64,000 nt of DNA, from assembly GCA_038147195.1 (NCBI GenBank), contig JAYQTB010000004.1, positions 682,001-746,000 of the forward strand, read 5' to 3'. Under the pieces are notes generated by a model. That model worked only from the letters and a program-made list of their open reading frames with translations. It had not been told where the DNA came from and searched no databases. Position 1 is the stretch's first letter. The number at the start of each line of letters is the position of its first letter. Below are positions 10,401-18,879 of the stretch, piece after piece. This DNA comes from Eutrophocola salsuginis. Lineage in GTDB: Bacteria > Pseudomonadota > Gammaproteobacteria > Pseudomonadales > Pseudohongiellaceae. The translations under genes and the position numbers were made by a program.

Positions 10401-10956
10401 GATTCACGACATGCGCATCATCAAGAGCAAACGCGGCGACACCATATGCATCCTGACGCTGGATGATCGCAGTGCACGTATCGAGGTGTCGCTTTTCGGC
10501 GAGGTTTACGAAAGCTGCCGCGAAATACTCAACAAGGATATCGTGGTGCTGGTGGAAGGTGTGGTGAATGTCGACGAGTATAGCGGCAACACCGCACTGC
10601 AGGTGCGGGCCCGCCAGGTGATTACCTTCAAGGAGGCCCGGCAGCAGCATGTGCACAACATTACCCTGGACTTGCAACCCGAGAATTTGCCGATAGAATT
10701 TCTGGAAATTTTGCAAAACATCCTGGCTGAATACCGTTTTGGTGCCAATGGAACCGCGTTGAAGGCTTCCGGCCAGAGTAGAAATGGAGCCAGCCATGAT
10801 TCTCAGGCCTGCGATATCGTGGTCAATTACTCCCGGGAGGGGGTCCGCGGCAGTATACTGCTAGGTAAAGAGTGGCGTGTACACGTCGAGGATGAACTCC
10901 TGCACAAGCTGCGCGAGCAATATGGCGCGGGCCACATCAGCGTCAATTACCAGTAA
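7423..10956 (+). CDS. dnaE: DNA polymerase III alpha subunit
   Basis: Replicative C-family polymerase. ATG 7423 is preferred to ATG 7405 because GAGG sits five bases upstream and the protein then begins close to the family norm (RFVHLRVHSEYS). Domains in order: PHP (1-270), palm with the two catalytic Asp residues D404 and D406 in PDFDVDF and the third in KFDFLGL, fingers, a helix-hairpin-helix region, an OB fold (about 970-1060) and a C-terminal tau-binding region. At 1177 residues it is full length. accA follows 40 bases downstream. Confidence 0.96.
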   Translation: MNTPARFVHLRVHSEYSVIDGLVRVRPLIEKTAALHMPAVAITDHVNLYALIKFYSAASQAGIKPICGCDVLVVEEDNPEQFSTLVLLVQNQTGYRHLTELISRAHLQGQFRGNPCIRRSWLKGASDGLIALSGARSGDIGRAILNEDMPQAEACLRHWMDLFPDRFYLELQRTGRPGDEEYVRGAVGLAEKLDCPVVATNDVRFLDEDEFEAHEARVCINERRTLDDPRRPRNYAEYQYLRSPEEMLQLFSDIPEALENSVQIASRCTLTLELGKPYLPNYPIPDGMTIEDFLRQESEKGLKDRLATLFDTTRPDFDAILQTYQERLDFELGIINQMGFPGYFLIVMEFIQWAKNNRIPVGPGRGSGAGSLVAYALKITDLDPLAYDLLFERFLNPERVSMPDFDVDFCMDGRDRVIDHVADLYGHEAVSQIITFGTMAAKAVIRDVGRVQGKSYALADKLSKLVPFEVGMTLQKALEQEKQLVEFIEQDEEADEIMEMAFKLEGLIRNVGKHAGGVVIAPTKLTDFSPLYCDENGNNLVTQFDKNDVESAGLVKFDFLGLRTLTIIDWAVKMINAETGVMQVDINNIPLNDPAVFRMLEQGETTAIFQLESRGMKDLIKRLKPSNFEDIIALVALFRPGPLGSGMVDDFINRKHGKMSVSYPHPDLESVLKNTYGVILYQEQVMQIAQVLADYTLGGADMLRRAMGKKKPEEMQKQREIFLAGAVNKGIDSKQAESIFDLMEKFADYGFNKSHSAAYALVSYQTAWLKHYFPAHFMAAVLSADMQNTDKIVILIEECRRMQIPIISPDVNSGRFQFTVDENGNIIYGLGAIKGLGEGPIANIIKVREENGTFANLFEFCTRINISVINKRAIEALIRSGAMDSFGADRAVLLASMGAAIKTAEQSDRTQASGVDDMFGDLVPSESSEDVYGNFRKVKPWSEQRRLREEKETLGLYLSGHPIEEYLPEIQRMTKNRIVNLRADKGIQTIIGLIHDMRIIKSKRGDTICILTLDDRSARIEVSLFGEVYESCREILNKDIVVLVEGVVNVDEYSGNTALQVRARQVITFKEARQQHVHNITLDLQPENLPIEFLEILQNILAEYRFGANGTALKASGQSRNGASHDSQACDIVVNYSREGVRGSILLGKEWRVHVEDELLHKLREQYGAGHISVNYQ

Positions 10957-10996
10957 CCCGTTTTGAACCCCCAAGGCTACACTGCAACCTTAAAAA

Positions 10997-11950
10997 ATGA
11001 ATCCTGATTACCTGGAATTTGAGCAACCCATTGCCGATCTCGAAGTGAAGATCAACGAACTTCGTCTTGTCGGTGCTGACAACAAGCTCAATATCAATGA
11101 AGAGATCGTCAAGCTGCAGAACAAGAGTCACAAGCTGACGGAAAAAATCTTTTCCTCGCTCACCCCCTGGCAGATTTCTCTGCTGGCACGCCACCCGCTG
11201 CGTCCGTACACCGAGGATTACATCCACCATATCTTTACCGATTTCGATGAACTGCATGGCGACCGGTATTTTGCGGATGACCAGGCGCTGATTGGTGGGG
11301 TCGCTTACCTCGACGACATTCCGGTCATGCTGATTGGTCACCAGAAGGGTCGAGGTACTCCTGAAAAAGTGAAGCGCAATTTTGGCATGCCGAAACCGGA
11401 AGGGTATCGCAAGGCGCGCAGGCTGATGCTTTTGGCGGAGCGTTACAATATGCCGGTGCTGACTTTCATCGATACACCGGGTGCCTATCCGGGCATCGAT
11501 TCCGAGGCGCGTGGTATCAATGAAGCCATCGCCGAAAATCTGGCGGTCATGTCGCGCCTGAAAACTCCGATTATCGCCACAGTGACCGGAGAAGGAAATT
11601 CCGGTGGAGCAATCGCCATTGGCGTCTGCGATCATCTGAACATGCTGCAGTACTCTACCTATTTCGTCATATCACCCGAAGGCTGTGCGACGATACTGTG
11701 GAAGTCGGCCGACCACAAGGCGGATGCCGCCAAGGCAATGGGTGTCACCTCGGAACGGCTCGAGGAGCTGGGGATCGTCGATACCACCATCGAGGAGCCC
11801 CTGGGTGGCGCCCACCGGGACATCAAGCTTATGTCGAAACGGATCAAGGAAAAACTTATTGAGCAGATCCAGCAGTTCACGAACATGGAAGCAAACGCGC
11901 TCCTCGAGCGTCGTTACAAGCGCCTGATGAGTCACGGCAGCTTCCGCTGA
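10997..11950 (+). CDS. accA: acetyl-CoA carboxylase carboxyltransferase alpha subunit
   Basis: Alpha half of the carboxyltransferase that makes malonyl-CoA, the entry step of fatty-acid synthesis. The 317-residue crotonase-fold protein begins MNPDYLEFEQPI. It contains the family blocks LHGDRYFADD, GHQKGRGT, FIDTPGAYPG and GEGNSGGAIAIG (oxyanion hole), and the conserved PEGCATILWK. It lies 40 bases after dnaE and two bases before tilS. Confidence 0.96.
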   Translation: MNPDYLEFEQPIADLEVKINELRLVGADNKLNINEEIVKLQNKSHKLTEKIFSSLTPWQISLLARHPLRPYTEDYIHHIFTDFDELHGDRYFADDQALIGGVAYLDDIPVMLIGHQKGRGTPEKVKRNFGMPKPEGYRKARRLMLLAERYNMPVLTFIDTPGAYPGIDSEARGINEAIAENLAVMSRLKTPIIATVTGEGNSGGAIAIGVCDHLNMLQYSTYFVISPEGCATILWKSADHKADAAKAMGVTSERLEELGIVDTTIEEPLGGAHRDIKLMSKRIKEKLIEQIQQFTNMEANALLERRYKRLMSHGSFR

Positions 11951-11952
11951 CT

Positions 11953-13314
11953 GTGGCTTTGCAACCCCGGGATCTCCTGCGCTGGCTGCCTGACAAGGCA
12001 GCCATGTGTCATGTCGCCTTCAGCGGTGGCATGGATTCCCATGTACTCCTTCACGCCATGACCCGGCTGCGCGACAGCGGCGATTTCACGGGAGACCTGC
12101 GTGCCATCCATATCCATCATGGCCTCAGCCCCTACGCCGATATCTGGGCTGCACACTGTCGCAGTGTTTGTGCTGGTCTCGCGGTACCTCTGGATTGTGT
12201 CCAGGTCACCGTCATCGAGACGGGACACGGACCCGAACAGGCCGCCCGGGAGGCCCGTTATCAGGCCTTCGGGGAAATCCTGGGAAAAGGGCAGTACCTG
12301 CTCACGGCCCATCATCAGGATGACCAGGTAGAAACCCAGTTATTCCGTATGTTGCGGGGCACCGGTATCCGAGGACTGGCCGGTATCCAAAGCCAGCGAC
12401 CTTTAGCTAACGGTATACTGTTGCGCCCACTGCTTGGTTACACACGGGACTTGTTGTTGGCTTATGCAAAAAAAGAAGGACTCCAGTGGATCGAGGATGA
12501 GAGCAATACCGACGAAAGCCTCGACCGCAATTATCTGCGTCGACTTATCGTGCCAGCCTTGCGAGAGCGCTGGCCTGGGTTCCAGAAAAGCTTGCTGCGA
12601 CTGTCGAAACTGGCGCAAGAGGGACAAGCGTTGTCCGAGGAAATCGGTGCCGACGACCTGTCCCAGGCTATGGATTCCTTGCATCGCATCGATATTCCCC
12701 GCCTACTGGCGTTCAGCCCCGCACGCCAGCGTAACTTGCTGCGGTATTGGTTCCTGGTCTTGGAATCTAGGCACGGTATCCCGTCGCCGGACCACTACGT
12801 GATCGACCGGATTTTTTCGGAGCTGATCCCGGCTGCTGTGGATGCAAAGCCCATGATCGAGTGGAACAAGGGCGGGAAGCAGGTGTTCATCCGTCGTTAT
12901 TCAGACCGTATTTACCTTGTACTCGGTACGTCGGCAGAAGTCCCGGTAAACACCATTTGGACGCTGGATACGCCGTTGCAATTGCCAGGCATGGGGACCC
13001 TGTTTCTGGTGGAAACGGCGGAAGACGGCTTTCTGGCACCGCCGGGCGGGACGTTGGAAGTGCGTTTTCGCCAGGGTGGTGAAACAGCCAAGCCGGCAGG
13101 GCGCAAGACCCGGTCCCTGAAGAAAATCCTGCAGGATTATGGTGTGCCACCATGGGTGCGGAAAAAAATGCCGCTGTTCTACCTGGACGGAGAATTGTTG
13201 GCCGTTGGAGACCTTTTTATTACTGACCGCTGGCGCGTAAGCAACCGTGACGCACAGGGCGAAAAAATCCACCAGATTCGTTGGTACAGGGCAGATTTAC
13301 ATTGTGGCTACTGA
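11953..13314 (+). CDS. tilS: tRNA(Ile)-lysidine synthase
   Basis: Adds lysine to C34 of the tRNA-Ile CAU anticodon so that it reads AUA. The start is GTG 11953. The N-terminal PP-loop ATPase domain has the motif FSGGMDSHVLLHAM, then HIHHGLSPYAD and TAHHQDDQVETQL. The middle and C-terminal TilS domains follow, with LGYTRDLLLAYA, DESNTDESLDRNYLR and KKILQDYGVPPW. Length is 453 residues, normal for the family. The accA-tilS-pyrG order is conserved. Confidence 0.94.
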   Translation: MALQPRDLLRWLPDKAAMCHVAFSGGMDSHVLLHAMTRLRDSGDFTGDLRAIHIHHGLSPYADIWAAHCRSVCAGLAVPLDCVQVTVIETGHGPEQAAREARYQAFGEILGKGQYLLTAHHQDDQVETQLFRMLRGTGIRGLAGIQSQRPLANGILLRPLLGYTRDLLLAYAKKEGLQWIEDESNTDESLDRNYLRRLIVPALRERWPGFQKSLLRLSKLAQEGQALSEEIGADDLSQAMDSLHRIDIPRLLAFSPARQRNLLRYWFLVLESRHGIPSPDHYVIDRIFSELIPAAVDAKPMIEWNKGGKQVFIRRYSDRIYLVLGTSAEVPVNTIWTLDTPLQLPGMGTLFLVETAEDGFLAPPGGTLEVRFRQGGETAKPAGRKTRSLKKILQDYGVPPWVRKKMPLFYLDGELLAVGDLFITDRWRVSNRDAQGEKIHQIRWYRADLHCGY

Positions 13315-13372
13315 GCCATTCCGATAGACTGTAGCTCCATCAGAAACATTGACTACGACTGATGGTTTGTTA

Positions 13373-15060
13373 ATGACACGGTTTATTTTTATTACCGGTG
13401 GTGTTGTCTCCTCCCTTGGCAAGGGAATAACTTCAGCCTCCCTCGCCGCAATCCTTGAAGCCCGCGGGCTCAAAGTTACGATGCTCAAACTGGATCCCTA
13501 TATCAACGTGGATCCGGGAACCATGAGCCCGTTCCAGCACGGCGAAGTGTTCGTGACCGAGGACGGCGCGGAGACGGATCTAGACCTTGGCCACTACGAG
13601 CGCTTCATCCGCACCACCATGTCACAGAAGAACAACTTCACGGCAGGACGTATCTACGAGGAAGTGATCAAGAAGGAACGCCGCGGGGATTACCTCGGGG
13701 CCACCATCCAAGTCATCCCCCATATCACAGACGAAATCAAAGCGCGTGTTCTGGACGGTGCCGGTGATGCAGACGTGGCGCTGGTAGAAATCGGCGGTAC
13801 GGTAGGTGACATCGAGTCCCAGCCGTTCCTAGAAGCCGTGCGCCAGCTCAAGGTCGAACTGGGCTCCGACAGGGCCATATTCCTGCACCTGACCCTGGTG
13901 CCCTATATCAGTACGGCCGGTGAAACCAAGACCAAGCCCACACAGCACTCTGTGCGTGACCTGCGCTCCATAGGTATCCAGCCGGATATCCTGGTATGCC
14001 GCGCCGATCATGAGTTGCCAGAGTCCGCCCGTCGCAAGATCGCCCTGTTCACTAACGTGGACATGCAGGCCGTTGTTTCCCTGCAGGATACCGCCACCAT
14101 TTACTCTGCGCCGCTGATTTTGCACCAAACCGGAATCGATGAATACATCCTCAGGCGTTTCCACCTGGAATGCCCGCCCGCCGACCTGTCGGAATGGGAG
14201 AAGGTGGTGGAAGCTACAATGAAACCGGACCGCGAGGTGAATGTCGCCATGGTCGGCAAGTACATGGATCTGCTGGACGCCTACAAATCGCTGATCGAGG
14301 CCATCAAGCATGCCGGCATCCAGACCCGCACGCGGGTGAAGATCAAGTACATCGATTCTGAAACCATCGATACCGAGGGGCTCGAGGCCCTGAAGGGCAT
14401 GGATGCCATCGTCGTGCCCGGTGGTTTCGGCGAGCGCGGCATCGAGGGCATGATCACCACCGCGCAGTATGCCCGTGAAAACAATATTCCCTACCTGGGC
14501 ATCTGCCTGGGCCTGCACGTGGCCGTCATCGAATATGCCCGTCATGTGCTTGAACCTCAAAGGGGCCCACAGCACCGAGTTTGAAAGTGGTGTGCCGATC
14601 CGGTGATCGGCTGATCACAGAATGGACCAATGCCAAGGGCAACATCGAAGTGCGTGATGAAAACTCCGACCTGGGCGGCACCATGCGCCTGGGTGGCCAG
14701 GAATGCCGTCTCAAGGAGGGCTCCCTGGCGAAGGAGTGTTACCAGAAAGATGTCATTGTTGAGCGCCACCGTCACCGCTACGAGGTCAACAACAATTACG
14801 TCGACAGGCTCGAGGCGGCCGGCCTGCATTTCACCGGAGAATCCATGGACGGCAACCTGATGGAGGTCCTGGAAGTGGAAGGGCACCCGTGGTTCCTGGC
14901 TTGCCAGTTCCATCCGGAGTTCACGTCCACGCCGCGCGACGGCCATCCGCTGTTTACCGGTTTTGTCACTGCGGCCATCCAGCAGAACCAGCGTCAGCAC
15001 GAGCAACAGCAAAACCAGCCGGTCCAGGCAGCCGTTCCGCCTACCGCTGCCAACAGCTGA
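13373..15060 (+). pseudogene. pyrG: CTP synthase, frame broken by clustered indels
   Basis: Makes CTP from UTP and glutamine. From ATG 13373 the synthetase domain (FIFITGGVVSSLGKG, GTVGDIESQPFLEA) and the first half of the glutamine amidotransferase domain, up to the catalytic Cys in GICLGLH, are in one frame, which then stops at 14584. The C-terminal part resumes in another frame, with ITEW, SDLGGTMRLG, ERHRHRYEVNN and the His-Glu motif FHPEFTSTPRDGHP, to 15060. Three one-base changes restore one reading frame: an extra base near 14552, a C missing at about 14600/14601 and a C missing at about 14610/14611. Also odd is GLH where the family has GMQ. pyrG is normally essential, so a sequence or assembly error is the likeliest cause. 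Confidence 0.88.
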
Positions 15061-15075
15061 CGGGCTGTTGCTTCC

Positions 15076-15915
15076 ATGACCATTATCAAGGCAGGCGATA
15101 TAAGCATAGCCAATGATGCCCCGATGGTGCTGGTCGGCGGCCTCAATGTGCTCGAGGACGATATCCTGGCGCTGGAAGTGGCCCAGACCTTCGCCGAAGT
15201 CTGCAAGAAATTGGGCGTGCCTTACATATTCAAGGCCTCCTTCGACAAGGCCAATCGCTCTTCCATCAAATCCTATCGCGGTCCCGGTCTGTCGAAAGGT
15301 CTGAACATCCTCGCCAGCGTAAAATCCCGGTTCGGCATGCCGGTCATCACCGATATCCATGAACCGGGGCAGGCCGTGCCGGTGGGCGAAGTGGCGGACA
15401 TTCTCCAGTTACCGGCTTTCCTGTCGCGCCAGACCGATCTCGTGCAGGCCATGGCGCAAACCGGCAAGATCATCAATATCAAGAAGGCGCAATTCCTGTC
15501 GCCGGCCGAGATGGGCAATATCCTGCAGAAGTTCGAGGAAGCGGGCAATCGCCAGCTCATCCTGTGCGAGCGGGGCACCAGCTTCGGCTACAACAACCTT
15601 GTCGTCGACATGCTGGGCTTTCCCATCATGAAGAGTTTTGGCTATCCGGTGCTGTTCGACGTCACCCATTCACTGCAGTTGCCGGGCGGGCAGGCCAGCA
15701 GCGCCGGTGGGCGGCGCAAGGATGTCACTGCCCTGGCTAAATCCGGCATCGCCCAGAAAATCGCCGGGCTGTTCCTGGAAGCCCATCCGGATCCATCCCG
15801 GGCCCTGTGTGATGGTCCCTGTGCATTGCCGCTTGCAAAGTTGGAAGCCTTTCTGGCTCAGATAAAAGCGGTGGATGATCTCGTCAAGGCGCAGGAAGAC
15901 ATCGACACCGCCTGA
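15076..15915 (+). CDS. kdsA: Kdo-8-phosphate synthase
   Basis: Condenses arabinose-5-phosphate and PEP to Kdo-8-phosphate, the precursor of the inner-core LPS sugar Kdo. The 279-residue TIM-barrel protein carries the family blocks YIFKASFDKANRSS, YRGPGL, TDIHEPGQA, LPAFLSRQTDL, ERGTSFGYNN and FDVTHSLQLPGG, and the C-terminal AHPDPSRALCDGP. It sits 15 bases after pyrG and ahead of eno, the usual gammaproteobacterial neighbourhood. Confidence 0.96.
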   Translation: MTIIKAGDISIANDAPMVLVGGLNVLEDDILALEVAQTFAEVCKKLGVPYIFKASFDKANRSSIKSYRGPGLSKGLNILASVKSRFGMPVITDIHEPGQAVPVGEVADILQLPAFLSRQTDLVQAMAQTGKIINIKKAQFLSPAEMGNILQKFEEAGNRQLILCERGTSFGYNNLVVDMLGFPIMKSFGYPVLFDVTHSLQLPGGQASSAGGRRKDVTALAKSGIAQKIAGLFLEAHPDPSRALCDGPCALPLAKLEAFLAQIKAVDDLVKAQEDIDTA

Positions 15916-15970
15916 ATCGCCAAATCCTCAAACAGCAGTTACGTTAATTTTTTCATAAAGCAGGTAGACC

Positions 15971-17269
15971 ATGTCAGAAATCGCAGTAATCCGTGCCCGT
16001 GAAGTGCTCGACTCACGGGGCAATCCCACCGTTCAGGCGGATGTGACCCTGGCAAGCGGGGAAACCGGTTCGGCTTGTGCGCCGTCAGGCGCTTCCACCG
16101 GCTCCCGCGAAGCGCTGGAGCTCCGTGACAAGGATCCCGGCCGCTACAATGGCAAGGGCGTACTCAAGGCGGTGGCTGCGGCCAACGGCCCGATCCTGGA
16201 CACCCTGAAGGGCATGAATGCTCTCGACCAGGCCGCCATCGACCAGGCGATGATCACGCTGGACGGCACGCCGAACAAGGGCAGCCTCGGTGCCAACGCG
16301 ATCCTCGCGGTATCCCTGGCCACGGCCAAGGCGGCGGCCCTGCACAGCAAGCTGCCCCTGTATGCCTATATCGCCGGACTGCCCGAAGCCAACCCATCGG
16401 GAACTTACACGATGCCGGTACCGATGATGAATATCATCAACGGCGGCGAGCATGCGGACAACAATGTCGATATCCAGGAATTCATGATACAGCCGGTGGG
16501 CGCCCCGACTTTCCGGGAAGCCCTGCGTTACGGTGCTGAAGTCTTTCACGCCCTGAAATCCGTGCTCGGTGCCAAGGACCTGAATACCGCAGTCGGTGAT
16601 GAAGGCGGTTTCGCGCCGAACCTGCCATCCAACGCTGCCGCCCTCGACGCCATCCTGTCAGCGGTGGAAAAGACCGGCCTGAAGATGGGCAAGGATATTT
16701 CACTGGCGCTGGACTGTGCTTCCTCGGAATTCTACCGGGACGGCAAGTACGATCTCAGCGGCGAGGGCCGCGCGTTCACCAGCGACGAATTTGCCGATTA
16801 CCTGGCCGGCCTCAGCGGCAATTACCCGATCCTGTCCATCGAGGACGGCATGGATGAAAGCGACTGGGAAGGCTGGGCAATCCTGACACGCAAGCTTGGC
16901 GACAAGGTGCAGCTGGTGGGCGATGACCTATTCGTCACCAATACCAGCATCCTGGAGCGCGGTATACGAGAACATATCGCCAACTCCATCCTCATCAAGT
17001 TCAACCAGATCGGCTCGCTGACGGAGACCCTGGCCGCCATCAACATGGCCAAGGCCGCCGGCTATACTGCGGTGATTTCACACCGCTCCGGGGAAACCGA
17101 GGACACCACCATTGCCGACCTTGCCGTGGCTACGGCGGCCGGCCAGATAAAGACGGGCTCCTTGTGCCGTTCGGACAGGGTGGCAAAATACAACAGGCTC
17201 CTCGTCATCGAGGAAGAGCTGGGTAACGCCGCCGCCTACCGCGGCAGGGCGGAATTTTCACGCCAGTAG
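15971..17269 (+). CDS. eno: enolase
   Basis: Interconverts 2-phosphoglycerate and phosphoenolpyruvate. It has the standard length of 432 residues. Recognisable blocks are REVLDSRGNPTVQADV, the flexible loop APSGASTGSREALELRD, GDEGGFAPNL (catalytic Glu), the metal-binding SIEDGMDESDW, and LVGDDLFVTN with the catalytic Lys in LIKFNQIGS. The late signature is SHRSGETEDTTIADLAVA. An A/T-rich leader with GCAGGTAGACC precedes ATG 15971. Confidence 0.97.
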   Translation: MSEIAVIRAREVLDSRGNPTVQADVTLASGETGSACAPSGASTGSREALELRDKDPGRYNGKGVLKAVAAANGPILDTLKGMNALDQAAIDQAMITLDGTPNKGSLGANAILAVSLATAKAAALHSKLPLYAYIAGLPEANPSGTYTMPVPMMNIINGGEHADNNVDIQEFMIQPVGAPTFREALRYGAEVFHALKSVLGAKDLNTAVGDEGGFAPNLPSNAAALDAILSAVEKTGLKMGKDISLALDCASSEFYRDGKYDLSGEGRAFTSDEFADYLAGLSGNYPILSIEDGMDESDWEGWAILTRKLGDKVQLVGDDLFVTNTSILERGIREHIANSILIKFNQIGSLTETLAAINMAKAAGYTAVISHRSGETEDTTIADLAVATAAGQIKTGSLCRSDRVAKYNRLLVIEEELGNAAAYRGRAEFSRQ

Positions 17270-17319
17270 GAACGCGGCCTGCCTGAGCATGCCGAGGGCA
17301 GCTGGCAACCGGAAACAAC

Positions 17320-17628
17320 ATGCGCATACTGCAAGTACTGCTGATACTGATCATCCTGGGGCTGCAGGTACGGCTCTGGATCGGGCCCGGGAGCCTGACG
17401 GAGATTGACCAGATCGACGCAGCCATCAGCACACAGGAAACTGAAAATGCCTCCCTGGAGACCCGTAACCAGTCCCTGCTGACGGAAGTGGAAGAGCTGA
17501 AAAACGGCACCGACGGTATCGAGGAAATGGCCCGTGAAGACCTTGGGCTGATCAAGGAAGGGGAAACCTTCTACATGATCGTGGAGCCGGAGAAGCCCGG
17601 CAAACCCGATGGCGCTGACCAGGAGTAG
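17320..17628 (+). CDS. ftsB: cell-division protein FtsB
   Basis: Small bitopic divisome protein that bridges FtsL and FtsQ. The 102-residue product has a single N-terminal membrane segment (about residues 4-21, ILQVLLILIILGLQV). A Glu/Asn-rich coiled coil follows (about 28-65), then the conserved EEMAREDLGLIKEGETFY. The eno-ftsB-ispD order is conserved, with ispD three bases downstream. Confidence 0.94.
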   Translation: MRILQVLLILIILGLQVRLWIGPGSLTEIDQIDAAISTQETENASLETRNQSLLTEVEELKNGTDGIEEMAREDLGLIKEGETFYMIVEPEKPGKPDGADQE

Positions 17629-17630
17629 GC

Positions 17631-18371
17631 ATGGATCGGGTGACGGATGGCATGGGGGAAAGGCAGGCGCTCTACTGGGCGGTGGTACCGGCAGCGGGCG
17701 TCGGCAAGCGCATGCAGTCGGCGACACTGACGAGGCCCAAGCAATACCTGGAAATTCGCGGCCACAGTATCCTGGAATACACCCTGATGCGGCTGGACCA
17801 GCTCGATGTACTTTCAGGGATCTTGCTGGTACTGCACCCTGACGACAGCTGGTTCCCGCAACTGGATATCACGCTGCACAGCGGACTGGATACCACGGCC
17901 GGAGGTGCCGAGCGCGCCATTTCTGTCTATAACGGGCTCAAGGCACTGGCGGCACGCGCCGACGACAATGACTGGGTGCTTGTCCATGATGTGGTCAGGC
18001 CCTGCGTGTCAGTAGCAGACCTGGACAGGCTGGTCAGCACATTGTCCGATGATCCTGTCGGCGGCCTGCTCGCCTTGCCGGTCACCGAAACGCTGAAAAA
18101 GGTCGCCCCGGACGGTGCGGTGGCATGCACCGTGCCCCGGGATGACTATCGCCTTGCGGGGACGCCGCAGATGTTCCGTTATGGCCTGCTCAGGGCAGCA
18201 CTGGCGGATGCACTGGAGCAGCGGGCGACAGTCACCGATGAAGCCCAGGCCATGGAGCGCATGGGACATCCGGTAAAACTGGTTCCGGGTGGTGCGGACA
18301 ACATCAAGATCACCCACCCCGAAGACCTGGTGCTGGCGGAATTCATACTCAAGGGGCAGGGGGTCTTATGA
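17631..18371 (+). CDS. ispD: MEP cytidylyltransferase IspD
   Basis: Third step of the MEP isoprenoid pathway: CTP plus methylerythritol phosphate to CDP-ME. The nucleotide-binding loop PAAGVGKRM, the RPKQY substrate motif, the GGAERA segment and a late VKLVPGGADNIKITHPEDL place it firmly in the family (246 residues). The usual VHDAARP block reads VHDVVRP, keeping the metal-binding Asp but changing the two Ala. It starts three bases after ftsB and overlaps ispF by four bases, so the three genes are probably co-transcribed. Confidence 0.93.
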   Translation: MDRVTDGMGERQALYWAVVPAAGVGKRMQSATLTRPKQYLEIRGHSILEYTLMRLDQLDVLSGILLVLHPDDSWFPQLDITLHSGLDTTAGGAERAISVYNGLKALAARADDNDWVLVHDVVRPCVSVADLDRLVSTLSDDPVGGLLALPVTETLKKVAPDGAVACTVPRDDYRLAGTPQMFRYGLLRAALADALEQRATVTDEAQAMERMGHPVKLVPGGADNIKITHPEDLVLAEFILKGQGVL

Positions 18372-18871
18372 GCGAAGGGCCATTCCGGATAGGTAACGGC
18401 ATCGATGTGCACCGTTTCGATGAGTCAGTTTCGGCCGATGCCAGGGTTATCCTCGGCGGCGTCGCCATACCCAGTGACCGCAACCTGCTCGCCCACTCCG
18501 ATGGCGACGTGCTAACCCATGCACTGATGGATGCCCTGCTCGGCGCCCTCACACTGGGGGATATCGGCAGGCTCTTTCCCGACACGGAGGCGAGTTACAA
18601 GGGTGCTGACAGCCTGGTGTTGCTGGCCGATGTCTACCGGCGGGTCACTGCCAAGGGCTGGCAGCTGGGTAACGCGGATATTACGGTGGTTGCGCAGGCG
18701 CCGAAACTCGCACCACATGTGGATGCCATACGGGCACGGCTGGCTGAAACCCTGGCAGTCGATATGGGATGCATCGGCGTCAAGGCTACGACCAGCGAGG
18801 GCCTCGGTTTTACGGGGCGCGGTGAAGGCATTGCCGTGTTCGCCACCGTCCTGGTCAGAGGCGCCAGCTGA
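18368..18871 (+). CDS. ispF: MEcPP synthase IspF
   Basis: Cyclises CDP-ME 2-phosphate to methylerythritol cyclodiphosphate. The 167-residue protein shows the zinc ligands in GIDVHRF and AHSDGDVLTHALMDALLGA, the DIGRLFPDT loop, and the C-terminal signature KATTSEGLGFTGRGEGIA. It overlaps ispD (ATGA), which acts upstream in the same pathway. Confidence 0.96.
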   Translation: MSEGPFRIGNGIDVHRFDESVSADARVILGGVAIPSDRNLLAHSDGDVLTHALMDALLGALTLGDIGRLFPDTEASYKGADSLVLLADVYRRVTAKGWQLGNADITVVAQAPKLAPHVDAIRARLAETLAVDMGCIGVKATTSEGLGFTGRGEGIAVFATVLVRGAS

Positions 18872-18879
18872 CTATCGCC

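Noticed and set aside
13829..14575. 248-codon minus-strand open frame opposite pyrG
   Set aside because: Antisense to the conserved CTP synthase domain, no family match.
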